Source of the DNA: Corbicula japonica
Lineage: Eukaryota; Mollusca; Bivalvia; Venerida; Cyrenidae
Reading direction: 5' to 3'
Assembly: GCA_038501625.1 (NCBI GenBank)
Contig: JAZAYU010000034.1
Span: forward strand, 2,356,001 to 2,420,000
DNA: 64,000 nucleotides
Below the pieces are notes generated by a model. That model did not search any database. It saw only the letters and a program-made list of their open reading frames with translations, and had not been told where the DNA came from. Positions 11,312 to 22,813 of this stretch are shown here, piece by piece (the first letter of the stretch is position 1; every line of letters starts with the position of its first letter). The position numbers were made by a program, and so were the translations under genes.

Positions 11312-13373
11312 TTATTCCTCAACACTTTCACAGTGGTGACAAAAAAACTTGTCACCTCTTCGCAGAATTGTCACCTTTGTACAATACTTGAGTTGTACCC
11401 AATGCAAGCATGGCTTTCCCTGTGGCATACCATCACACTGTGCCCACTTTGTGAAAGAGATGAAGGCCTCATTTTTCTTTTCCTTTGGAGTGAACAGGCC
11501 ACAGAAACAGCACTTCTCCTTGTCAGGTATATCATCATCATCTGCACTACTGTCTGAAGATTCAACTAACAAATTAATATGGGATGGTCCTTGTTTGGGT
11601 TCAACTGATGTAGGTTTATGGGGTTCGGAGATGAATTTCTTTGACGTGTGATTTTTCCTAATTGGGACTGATCTTGTTTGGTTCTTCTCATGATCTTTCA
11701 TTGCTGAACACACATCATCACTGGTGAGTTCTTTTCCAGAAACCAGTTTACTAATGGTCTTTCTAGGCTTGTTTGTTACTTCACTCTTAATTTCTTTCAA
11801 GCACTGCTCTTTCTTTTCAAACATATCAGTGTGCTCTTCATGCGACTCAATTAAAATGCCTCCTTCTACGGTTGCATCACTATCATACTCCTCCTGAGCT
11901 CCAGCAACAAACACTTCTGATGGCACAATGGATGCTTTTGGAATGGCATTCCTGTCAGTCGGGAAAATTCCTGTTCTTCTAAAGGCAGAGAGTAAGTTTT
12001 CTGCAGACAGAGCCTTGGAATACACCTCGCATGCTATTTCACAAACATTATATTTGCTGATAGTGGCTGATGTTTGACGCATAAACTTGTGGCATTTATT
12101 GTTGTACATGCGTTCAAACGGACCGTAGCAAGCAACATCCAATGGCTGCAGAAGATGACTTGTGTGGGCAGGTAAGATGAACATCACAATGTTGTTTTCT
12201 TTAGCCCATTCAGCAAGATCAAGGGCAATATGTGAGCGATGACCATCCAAAATCAGCAATATCTTACTGTCATTGCGTCCTGGAACAAATTTAAGGAAAT
12301 GGTTCTGAAGATATTTGCGAAAGACTTCTGAGTTTGACCAACCAGTTTCAGACATAGTAGCATCAGTACCAGGTGTTGCTCCTTTTAAAAGGTCAGGGTT
12401 CATCCTCTTACCAGGAAAAACAAAAAAGGGTGGAATTGCCATTCCACTTGCACTTCCACATCCTAGTAAAGTAATGGTTTTACCCTTGCCTGATGTGACT
12501 GCCTGGGCACAGTGATCACTGCTAGCAACAACATAGGGAGGGCGATGATCAACAGTGATCCCCTTCTCGTCCACATTAAAGATAAGGTGTGGTTTGTCAG
12601 ACAAACCATGCTTCCTGATACACTTCTCTAAATTGTCAAAATACTCTGATATGGTATCTGCTTTTGCCATCATTGCTCTGACATGTTCTAGACCTCTTGG
12701 TTTTAAAACCTTCATTTCTGGCCACCTTTTCAAGAATCCCTTTATCCATTTCATAGACAATGGCTTATCTCTGGTTCTCAGTCCCAGCTGAACAGCATAG
12801 TCAGAGGCAATGTCAACACACTCTTGTCTGGTGTAACCATATCCATAATCAGCCATTTTTTTAAAATGGTTCACAAGTTTTGCCTCTTCAAAGACACTAA
12901 ACATGGGCACTTTTCCCATGACAAAATTTTCTGAGTCAATTCTGCCATTAACTCTGTCTCTCAGGGTATTTTCAGGCACCCTGTATATTCTGGAAGCTCT
13001 GAATACTGACACTCCATCTTCCTTCACACATCTATAGGCATTTGTCAAAGCACTTGGGGAATACAACCTGTATTTCTGTTTAACAGGCCTTGGATTTGCC
13101 TAGAAATAACAAGAATAGAAAAAAAAATAGTTAAGCACTAGGGGTACGAAAAACATACAATTATATAGTTGGCCTTAAAGCTGCAGGGCAGTGGTCATGT
13201 GACTTTCATTCATAAAATGTAAACAAAGCAGACGGATGTTTTTGGAGCTGAAATTTTTGTTTTTAAGACAAAAATTATATAAGTTTCCATGGATATGATT
13301 TGGGAATAGTAAATACATGTGTTTTATGTAAGTATGTTATAAAATTCTTCATATTTACCTGTTTAAATCGCAT
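11312..13373 (-). CDS. Pogo/Tigger/Jerky-type DDE transposase, two exons, apparently intact
   Basis: Proposed exons are 13373-13359 (ATG, five codons MRFKQ, donor CAG/GTAAAT) and 13099-11312 (acceptor TTTCTAG), in phase 0; the protein is about 600 residues. The long open frame has no ATG near its start and meets a TAG directly upstream of 13099, which is why the micro-exon is needed. Domains: N-terminal psq-like helix-turn-helix (about residues 20-55, YSPSALTNAYRCVK), CENP-B/Tc5-type DNA-binding domain (about 65-135), DDE catalytic core with D182 (FNVDEKG), D290 (LILDGHRSH) and D326 (HTSHLLQPLDV), and a C-terminal Cys/His cluster (CCFC to CHHC) resembling a PHD-type zinc finger. No frameshift or stop. 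It would cut and paste its own element; a domesticated host gene is possible. Neighbours are unrelated receptor genes, so it is an insertion. Confidence 0.88.
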
Positions 13374-14135
13374 TTTCTCAACTTTGACAGATTTTACGCT
13401 CTAGTAAACACCGTAGTAAAATGTTACGTCACTCGTTCCCGCGCACCTGCAAATCTCGCGAGATTGTTCAGGAAAACAAAACTACTGCGAATGAAGGTTG
13501 CTCTCGATCTTAGGGACCTAGACGATATGTTGTCTTTGTTTTCTTTAAAGGTCTACGGATTCAAACGCTGGGTTCGGAAATCCTCTGTACGGGCGTGAAT
13601 CGATGTCAGAAGCTGGCCAACTCGATCTGAACAGTGACATGGTTGTTCTGACAACAGATTCATGGCAAAGAGAAAAAGAACTTCACAAACCTTAGTTAAA
13701 TGTCATGCTTTTGAGCTATTATTGTCGGATGCTCGTGTTTTGTTTTATATGTTTTAATATAAAAAAAAGACAAGATCATAACCACTATACAATGAGGAAA
13801 TCGGTGTTTACGTACAGATTGGCAACATTATATAAAGCTGGTCGCTTGTCATATGTTAAAATTTGTTTTGAGCGCGCTAGAAATGGCGTCCCGATCGGGG
13901 CGGAAATTGTGCTACGTAAGTCTATACCGGAAATTGCCGAAATCGGCCGAATAATGAAGCTATTCGCCTTAATTACAAACACTTCAGCGTCCTTAGTCTT
14001 TTTTACGTATAACTTTTTTTTTGATATTTTAATACTTTATTATAATTGTGTAATTTAAATGTGACTAACCAGATACTTTTGTAACGCTTATACAATGATT
14101 ATTTTACATAATCTACTAATTGTATTAAAGTATAT
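13374..14135. other. Intergenic, upstream of the transposase
   Basis: No gene recognised. It includes a CpG-containing stretch near 13430-13460 (GTCACTCGTTCCCGCGC) that could be the transposase promoter or the element end. No matching inverted repeat was found on the other side. Confidence 0.35.
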
Positions 14136-14722
14136 ACACTTAACCAATTTTCTAACTACACCGATCGATTTTTTTAAATTTCTCAGCATAAAATTGGAGT
14201 ACAGTTATCAAATTTGAAACATAATAAGATGCACCATTTCTACTTCTTTTTTTTTGAAGTTTCAATTGAAATACCTCCGTGCGTTTTTAAACCAAGTTTA
14301 TTTAATCGAGGTGAGGCCAAACCAAAAGTCACATAATTAACCGTAGCTTTTGTATAGAGGATACACTGAAACCGGCAAAAACTGCTGAAAAATCTTTTCT
14401 GTAACAGTTGAACAATCGCATTATTGCAGCATTGCATGGAAGTGTTCAAAATTACTTTTAAAAAACATATTTAAACAATCAAACATTAATTTTCTTTAAC
14501 GAAGAATATACCGACTACCGACAATTTTGTGACTTTTGGTTTTACCCCTACCTTGATTAAATGTCAGTGGTTTCTAAAAACGTGAAGAAAATTTAATATT
14601 TTTTCATATAAAGATGTGAAAATGATGTATCTTATTATATTTCAAGTTTTCAGTGTTTATCGCGAATTTTGCTGAGAAATTTAAAAAATATGATCGGTGT
14701 AGTTAGAACATTGGTTAAGTGT
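14136..14722. mobile_element. Foldback MITE, about 590 bp
   Basis: Starts ACACTTAACCAATTTTCTAA and ends with the near complement TAGAACATTGGTTAAGTGT. The arms continue inward (CTACACCGATC/GATCGGTGTAG; CAAAAGTCAC/GTGACTTTTG), so most of the element is an imperfect palindrome. No target duplication identified. Confidence 0.75.
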
Positions 14723-15959
14723 AAAAGTTGGGAGGACAAATTCTTATATAATCATTACATAATGGTTATGTACATGTAAGAAACATGTATTGTATGTGTG
14801 TAGACTGTTTATGTTTATGTTGACTAAAACAAAGAAATAATAAAGTGATAACATTTTATCATAGAATGACTGATAGCATTATTCAGGAAGGCTTATCAGC
14901 AGTCAACAATGCAAACTTGATATGATAATCATAGATTCCTCGTTATCAAGAAGAATATCGAAAGGTTTAAAGAATAACTGTTATGAATAAGTGTTTGTTT
15001 CTGTTTTGTTGTTTTTTTCAATTAAATGTTTTGCAGAATATAATTATGAGTTTATGTTCCTTTTGATTCTGCATCGTTTTTTTAAATGTGGGCATACTCT
15101 ACTTAAAATGTGTCCTACCCTGCTGGTTCTAAATTGCATTGATGCGCCTTCCTACCCAGCTATTTTTCCAAAGACAGAAAACTTGTTAAAGATTTTCTGA
15201 TCGTTTGGGATTTGATATAATAGGTTGTAAAATGTATCTATTTTTTACTTTCAACACCGGTATGACAATGTTTTTGCCATGATTCTCTTTGTAAAACATG
15301 CTGATCCTTTAGGCAAGGTAGTTTTAAATTATAACATAAAACATTAATTTGCTTTTCCAATCTTTTTTCAAAATAATATACAGAAATTCATATTATTCAC
15401 AGCAGAGTTTATTTTACATTTGCATAATATTTTGCGATAACGCTTTCATCTGTATCAAAAAATAAAATTTATGTCTACCGTAGGCTAAATCATGTTTTGA
15501 ATTAATAGATACACCTAAAAGAACTTGTTATTAAACTCTTAAAAGAGAAACTATTCTTAAATCGTTCGTGAAGTACAAGTCTGCAAAAATGATTTACCGA
15601 AAGCAAAAACAGGAGTACTGTCGAACATAGAGATTTAAACGACCACTCTCAGTTCTTTTCATGTGCCCAAATAAGCAAGGTGATCTTCTTTTGGTGTGTT
15701 TTGCAGGGACAAAAATCCGCGCAAGACACAAATCAAAAACCACTATCCAAAACATTAATGGTAAGAATAAAAACGTTTGAACGAATGCATATAAACAACT
15801 ATGACACAGGTAAATAAGTCGACAGGATATTAAAGTTTGGGGCAGAAACAAACGATGATGGTGGTTTGGCGTGTGTGTGTGTGGAAGACCAAGACTGACA
15901 GAGAAAATTATAGAAAAGGACTTCCAAGATTTTATATACGAGCAGAACAAAATTTGGAA
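14723..15959. other. Intergenic AT-rich DNA
   Basis: No gene, RNA or clear repeat recognised. Short open frames here have no protein-like composition. Confidence 0.4.
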
Positions 15960-16270
15960 ATTCGAGTGTTCGCCGACCTTCGGGAGAACAGGTCAACTGA
16001 AATGCGAAAACGCGAACACAAACTAAAATATCACGTAGATACGATGCAAGACGTCGCATCGGTTTCCGCGTTGTCGTTGTCTCGCTGTAGAGCGAGACCA
16101 AGAAAATGCAAGAATGCTAACAACGGTGAAAGTTCGATGCGATGTCGCGAAAGTACGATGCGAAAAAGTGATATTAATATCGCGAAGTGACATATTTCGT
16201 AACCATTTATTGTGGTCCGGGATATTGCATCGTGTTTTCGCGTTTTCATCGCTTTCGTCGTCTCGCCCAA
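15960..16270. repeat. CpG-dense block (possible non-autonomous element)
   Basis: Dense CG dinucleotides in CGCGAA, GATGCGA and TTCGCG words, in strong contrast to its surroundings. A weak inverted pair (GAAAACGCGAACAC near 16005; GTGTTTTCGCGTTTTC at 16232) suggests a foldback element. It looks like repeat sequence, not a gene. Confidence 0.4.
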
Positions 16271-16395
16271 GAAGTTGACAATTGGAACAATTATGGCCCC
16301 AACGAACAATGTACATGACTCACTGAATGACATTTTCGAAAGAACCAAAAAAAAAACAACGACATTTTAGCAGATTGCAATAAACTGTAAGCTAG

Positions 16396-16571
16396 GAGAT
16401 CATAAACTGAGATTGGAGACCAGTGCCCAACATCATTAAACTAAATCTGGAGATCAGTCTCAAATCTCAAGCATCTGATTGACCGAAATGGCGACCAGTC
16501 GCCATTTCAGCCAATCACATCCTAGAGATTTGAGACTGATCTCAAAACTTAGATTTATGATCTTGGGCCCA
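16396..16571. mobile_element. Palindromic MITE, family B, with an extra left-arm fragment
   Basis: A left-arm fragment (AGATCATAAACTGAG) at 16396 is interrupted by a complete copy from 16424 (ACTAAATCTGGAGATCAG to TTATGATCTTGGGCCCAG). This appears to be one copy inserted into another. Confidence 0.8.
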
Positions 16572-17187
16572 GTTTTGCCATCCTTTAAGCAAATAAGATG
16601 CTTGAGATTTATGAGTGATTTCTATTGTAAGTTTTATGAATTTTGACGCTGCTTCGGACGTCCAAAATCCAAAATGATTTATTGTAAAGACATATAGTTA
16701 TCATAACATTGCAGGAATATGATGATATAACATGTTTTAAACTGCCATACCATTCAAAAACATTTTAAATACATCTCATTTTTTCATATTTTGGTCATAA
16801 AAAAGCCAAAACTGGCGCTGGGAACCAAAGATGAAGACAATGTATATTAATGCTCAAGTGTTTAGCAGTATTTTATTTATCAAAATGTTTACCTATTTTT
16901 TCTGAATGTAACGTAGAAGTTCTTTTTGTTTCCTGATGTAAATCCCAATCCCACACATTTCTCAAAACTTTGGGAAATCTGTCTTAGCAATAAATTTCTT
17001 TAAAAAATATTCAAAGCTCCTGACTCATCAAATGTTAGCATCTGAAAAAAAAATTAAATAGAATTTAACGGACGTTAACAATGTGAACTGTGAAGGGAAG
17101 TAGAGAGGATTATAAAGGAAGTTTCTTATCACCAGCTGTAGGAAGTATATCCCGATGGCCAAACCTAACAAACATTCTAGGACTGAA

Positions 17188-17319
17188 TGTTATAAAAGCG
17201 AGCATAGAAACCAGTCTCAAATCTTAAGCATCTTATTGGTTGAAATGGCGACCATTTCAGCCAATCAGATGCTTGAGATTTGAGACTGGTTTCCATGTTC
17301 ACCTTTATAACCTTGGGCA
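17188..17319. mobile_element. Palindromic MITE, family A
   Basis: TGTTATAAAAGCGAGCATAG to TTTATAACCTTGGGCA. The apex is slightly deleted (AATGGCGACCATTTCAGCC). Confidence 0.85.
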
Positions 17320-18093
17320 TAACCTAAGTTAATGCGATTCCAGGATATTTAACAAAGCAGAGTTGGGTAAGTTATCTATCACCTTGTACAAACTACTTTT
17401 ATTTTCTTTGTTTAAGTACATTTTGACAAATAATTTGTACATGTATTAGAACATATTTCCAGTAACGTTTTGGATAAATTATATTTCAGACTAGTTTATG
17501 TTATTTTCTATGGCTATATTTGTAAATGCTACTAAACAAATTTATTTCTCATCAATGTTTTAAAGTTTCCAATCATTGTCATAGTTTGGCCCCAAAGTTA
17601 AGTATGATATTAATATTATAGTAAACAGATACGTACTTTACTAAACCAAAACATATCAAAGATAATATCACGCCGGATAATAACGATATCATCGGGGTCG
17701 AAGGCGAAAAGTGTAAAGTTTCTTCTTTAATTAATTTAACTAGAAGTTTATTGCCTTCACCCCCAAAATATTAATTTATGAAAATGGAAGAGAGACGTCC
17801 TAACGCACGCCATCGTTGTTAAAAGTAATACTGATAGTACTCTTAAGATGTATACCGAGAACCGCCTTGCTGCAGTTTGGCATGTTCTCGTGTAGTATCT
17901 AAATGGCCTGTTATTGCCGCTGTTCGTCAACGACCCAGGTTCGAGCTTCAGTACTTACTTTTTTGATATAAATTAAATCCACTAATTATTTGTCTACACC
18001 TATAGCTAAACATTTTAACAGAGAAGTGATGTGCATCTTTTATCCATACTATGAATTTATTAATTTTCGCGGGGTTCTTATTTTTGTGGTCAA

Positions 18094-18167
18094 GGTCGCC
18101 ATTTCAGCCAATCAGATCCTTGAGATTTGAGACTGGTTTCCATGCTCAGTTTTATAACCTTGGGCAC
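18094..18167. mobile_element. Palindromic MITE, right half only
   Basis: Begins at the apex (GGTCGCCATTTCAGCCAATC) and runs to TTTATAACCTTGGGCAC. The left arm is absent. Confidence 0.8.
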
Positions 18168-18485
18168 AGACCAATCCAAGAATTCAAAGCCACTACGAAT
18201 TATAGGATTGAATTAAAACTATTTTTGAAAACTGAAAAGCACGGATGTAGGAACCCAACAATGCCGTTTAAACGAAAACCACGAAATTGTATGCCCGCAA
18301 ATAGAAGTTCATCCACAGTATTTGGAAAGTTTTCGATTAAATGCTGTGACGCTGGACATTACATATACTCATGGACAATTGTCTTGTCCGGTATGATTTT
18401 CCTTATTGTCTTTTAAACGCGTAAAGTTTTTATCGCACACTCATAAAATTGGTATCGTTGGATAGAGGACATTAATATGCGTTCA

Positions 18486-18640
18486 ATAATTATAGGTTAT
18501 TATACATTTTACTGTACAATACGGGAATATATTTGGACGAGTACACAGCTTGAAAAGTCATATTGGACGAGCCGATAGGCGAGTCCAATATGACTTTTCA
18601 AGCTGTGTACGAGTTGAATGTATAATAACTTATTATTATA
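18486..18640. repeat. Palindrome with a perfect 28-bp inner stem and GAGCCGATAGGCGA loop
   Basis: The inner arms at 18541-18568 and 18583-18610 are exactly complementary (GTACACAGCTTGAAAAGTC and its complement). The outer arms AGGTTATTATACATT and AATGTATAATAACTT also pair. The loop at 18569-18582 matches that of the 10.3-kb hairpin. Confidence 0.8.
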
Positions 18641-18992
18641 TATCTTTAGTGCATATGTATGTATAACAGATAGCACTCTTAAGATGTACACAGATAGTAC
18701 TCTTAAGATGTACCAGTTGAATGTATAATAACTTATTATTATATATCTTTAGTGCACATGAATGTATAATAACTTATTATTATATATCTTTAGTGCACAT
18801 GTACCCAACCGTCCAATATGAAATTAATATATATATTTTGGATCCAATACGGGAATATATTGGACGGTCACGTGGTACAAATGCAGATTGTTTAGTGCAC
18901 ATGTACCCATTCGTCCAATATGAAATTAATATATATTTTTTGGATCCAATACGGGAATATATTGGACGGTCACGTGGTACAAATGCAGATTG
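18616..18992. repeat. Tandem duplications with internal hairpins
   Basis: TGTATAATAACTTATTATTA followed by a TATATC run and TTTAGTGCA occurs three times from 18616. A 102-bp unit starting TAGTGCACATGTACCCA is present at 18791 and 18893. Each unit carries ACCGTCCAATAT and ATATTGGACGGT, able to form a stem. Confidence 0.75.
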
Positions 18993-21633
18993 TCGATTGG
19001 TTACATTTATTAGATATATAATAATAAAAGAATTTATGACTATGAGCTGCCACTGCCGGTAGAGTAACGTGTTCGAAACTGAAATCCGGACAATTCTTTT
19101 GTCAATTAGCATATATATCACTGACGGGCGATCATTTTCTTTTCTTCCACATTTTATCTAGTTTTCGCTCGTATCAATATTTATGTCTTATGAATTTTTC
19201 ACACACTCCATAAAATGAAAAGAAATAAACTTTTATTCTGTTCACCATATCAAATTTCAAAATTCAGTTTTAATTACCTTGCCGACTTCATGTTAAATTC
19301 AAAATGCCGGTCAAAGGTCACGTATATATGCTGCCCGTCATACTTGATCGCTTGCATACATGTCCTTATAATATTCGGCTGGTACTGGTCTGATTTAACG
19401 TACCCAGGTACCAGTGCTACTATTAATGTAGTGTCATAATAAAAAGTCGTGACATCCATTAAAATATTGTCGACGCAGTTTCCGTAGCAAATACTATAGT
19501 CATGTAAAATCGAATGGTTAAAATAGTCTGGCGATAGGTTGTTTTGGCTTACGGGTATATATATCTCATTGCATTCAACAATCGGTTTTATATAAACTAC
19601 TAATCGGTGTATCAGTTTTCAGTATTTTGACTAAGTGTTGTATGGACTAATTGTACGAGGTATGTTTATTTTGAATTTTAATACGAAGAGACTCAGTATA
19701 ATGAAAACGCAACAAAATCAATCATTGTTAATTTCTAATCATGTTTATTTCAATTTTGTCATGTCGGGTATTTGCTTTACGTTAATTCCAATAAAATTCA
19801 ATCAATATAAAATTTGCTGTAGGTAAATTGCAGAATAAAGTGTTTTGTCGCGTAATTTTAGGACTGTTTATAATGTGGAAAAGTAAGTTGTGCTATTTAT
19901 TAGTATTGTGATTTGGAAGGTTCGTATCTTGTCAGTTTTTTTAGCGCTAGCTATGAGGTGGGAAATAAGCATGCAAAACATAACAATGTGCAATAGAACC
20001 ATCGAGTGTTGTTTATAAAAACGTTGTTAAATGCTACGTAAGGGCGATGTATCATCAGGTATTGTCTCTAATCATTAGAATTATTGTAATGATTCTAGTG
20101 CAAATAGGGCGAGATGGATATTTTTCCTATTAGGTTACAAGATTCAATAATCAATACACTGTATACTCTCAACACAGTTCGTATTGATTGATTGAATACA
20201 AAATCCATTGAGGCAAAAGTCAATGTTTTCTTTTATTGAAATTCTTCATTTTATTGAAAACTCTTCATTCAATACAGTGTTCAATAGGCTTATGTTGACA
20301 TGCGGTGTGGGTCTCACCCTCAACCTGGCTGGGTAATGTGTACATCTGAATTCAGATAACCGACACTGGGTCTACCAGTGAGGTTCCTTGTTTCTAAATC
20401 AATGACCGGCTCAGTCTTAAGAAGTTTGTGAGTAGGTTTTCAGACAGAAGTTATGTCCGAGGATTACTTAGGCTGGCTGGCCAAAAATCGACCCAGTTCG
20501 GTCTAACCCATCAAACGTATTAGTAGTTTATAAAAATTATCGTTATTCACGATTTAATTTAATTAAAAAACTAATCCAGTGACATACTTTTAATTTTAGG
20601 TAAGGTACCATCATTTTTACTTCCAAATGGTTATTAAATAAAACGTTACTGAAAACCAAAAACAAGAAGAAAAACAAAAGTATGTTTTGTTAATTGGTTT
20701 TAAAAAACACCAACGCCACGCAAAAAGCATATTTATCAAGTTTACTTACAAGTTTTACTGGTGCTATTAAAGTGCGTAATTTAGTACAAGAATTATAGGA
20801 ACAGAATACGATATATTAATTTTTCTCTGTCTCAAAATGAAGAGGCACTATCATTTGAAATTCACAGTAGAGCTATTTGTGCAGTGTGGCGGCCATAAAA
20901 AGTCTCCCCGTACATATAGTCAGTACTGTTATCAGTTAAAATAACCCGTTACGTATGTCATGCAGTGATTGTTACGTATATCAGGGCTATCCGATCAACC
21001 TTTTTTGGGGTTGTTCCGGTTAGCTTTATTGGTTGCGTCGCAGGAATTGCAGGGCTAGGCGCTGTCGCCGTGACGGTGCGAGTTCGCTCCCAGCTAGAGG
21101 CACTATCAATTGTTAATAGACATTCTAACTGAACGATGCGTATAAATGAGAATATCATTTCCTACAACATTAACACAACTACGCCCATTTGGGTCTTGTT
21201 TCAAAACTTTGCAACAAATACTATCATTTCAAAATACCACGTTAATAGGTTTTTCAAATCGTTAAAGAAGCTAATGATGCGATGAAGATTTCACAATTGT
21301 CCTCAAGGGAGGCAGTGAAAAGTGCATACTTGTATCATTTCGTATAGTATGAACATTGACTTCATTGAACATGACATATATCATGTTTATATCTTTATGG
21401 TACGTAAATCCGTAGTCGACTGCTTCATTTTTCCTTTATATGGATCAACATGGCTGTTGGTTTATGAAACATCTCGTCAAATTTAATTAAAATTCCTATG
21501 ACGTACTTTTTAATTTGGTATTAAACTTGTATGAGAATTTCATATTGTGAGCTATATTGCATCGTTTGTGTCTGACAAGGCATTCTATACTGGATTCTGA
21601 AGCATATACGAAAAATGTAAGCTGCTCTGGAGT
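18993..21633. other. Intergenic AT-rich DNA
   Basis: No protein gene seen. A weak inverted pair around CAATACACTGTAT (20153) and ATACAGTGTTCAATAGG (20274) may be a decayed MITE. A possible tRNA-like fragment is listed separately at 21010. Confidence 0.4.
21010..21100 (+). repeat. Possible tRNA-related SINE fragment
   Basis: CTAGGCGCTGTCGCCGTGA followed by GTGCGAGTTCGCTCCCAGC. The second word resembles a Pol III B box and T arm (GAGTTCGCTCC). The A box is unclear, so this is tentative. Confidence 0.3.
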
Positions 21634-21785
21634 CAGGTCCCAAGGTTATAAAGCTGAGTTTGGAAACCAGTCTCAAATCTCAAGCATCTGATTGGCTGAA
21701 ATGGCGACAGGTCGCCATTTCAGCCAATCAGATGCTTGAGATTTGAGACTGGTTTCCATGCTCAGTTTTATAACCTTGGGCACAG
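21634..21785. mobile_element. Palindromic MITE, family A, complete
   Basis: Best complete copy: CAGGTCCCAAGGTTATAAAG on the left and TTTTATAACCTTGGGCACAG on the right. The arms of about 70 bp are nearly exact complements, with the apex at AATGGCGACAGGTCGCCATT. Confidence 0.9.
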
Positions 21786-22254
21786 TACCTGTCATGACAG
21801 TTTGGTTGTGTTTGGCTTTGTTGTAGGGGATCTGTAAATGTAAGACCGTGTTCAAATACAATAGACCGTGTTAAAAACACTATACCCTGTTCAACACGCT
21901 GCTTGGTGTACATTTTAAGCCGTCTTGTTGAAGATATCTTTGATGAAATCGTTGTTTATAGATTGTGCTCTATAGAGTAGTCGTTTTTACTGACTTTCAA
22001 AATAAGATGTAGTGCCCTTGGCTGTATGAGATGAAAATTATATTTACAAAATAGTTGAATTATGCATAGTAGGAAAAACGCGACCTATATACTATATAAT
22101 ATATCTTATATTCGGGTCACCCACGAGTTAAATGAATTTTGTGTTGCACTTTTGTATAGTGGATAAGTGAACCCTCAATGGTTTTTTATGCTCCTTTAAA
22201 TATAAATATATGAAACAGATTTCATTTAGTCCCGCAAAAAATCACAGTAATAAC

Positions 22255-22335
22255 AGTTGTTGTTCTGATCAAGGAATCGAACTGGCACTGCCGGAGTTAC
22301 ATTTCCTCACCAAGAAAAGTCATACTAGCCATCGT
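22255..22335 (-). repeat. Possible tRNA-related SINE fragment
   Basis: On the - strand, CGATGGCTAGTATGAC (A-box-like) is followed about 50 bases later by GCCAGTTCGATTCCTTGATC (B-box-like GTTCGATTCC). A complete cloverleaf does not fold convincingly by eye. Confidence 0.35.
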
Positions 22336-22741
22336 ATCGACTGATTCAATTGTTATTATAACTTTAATATTCGATATAAAGGATTTTATGAAAAGTGAAG
22401 CAATATTAAAGTCGTCGTAATGGCGTATCCGACCTTGCATGATTATATAAAGCCTTTAAGAATTGGAGGGTAAATTGTGTTTGTTTTTAACGGTGATATT
22501 CACTTTACATTTTGGCTTGCGGGTATTTGATGTCATGATTGAGATCTGCGACATCCGCGATTACCGCGATCTGTATCGTATTTCTCGCTTCCGTTGTTTT
22601 GAAAACTTTTAAAGTTGTATATATTAAAACAAACCATCGGTGTCATATATTATATCGAATTTAATATTCGAGTTAGAATATATCACCGAAAGCTGGTTAG
22701 TTTGTTATTTTAAATCAGTGTTTTCTAAGGGATAATGTAAT

Positions 22742-22813
22742 AGTCGCCATTTCAGGCAATCAGATGCTTGAGATTTTAGACTGTTTTCCAATCTCAGTTT
22801 TATAACCTTCAGC
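22742..22813. mobile_element. Palindromic MITE, right half only
   Basis: GTCGCCATTTCAGGCAATCA to CTCAGTTTTATAACCTTCAG, with several substitutions. Confidence 0.75.

Noticed and set aside
11140..13450. Terminal inverted repeats for the transposase
   Set aside because: Only AGTGACGT-like words match between the two flanks, too short and not at equivalent positions.
17886..17960. Possible tRNA gene (CCAGGTTCGAGCTTC resembles a T arm)
   Set aside because: No A box or acceptor stem can be found at the right distance.
18051..18416. Open frame of 121 codons on the + strand
   Set aside because: It runs through half a palindromic MITE, has no recognisable motif and shows no splice or promoter context.
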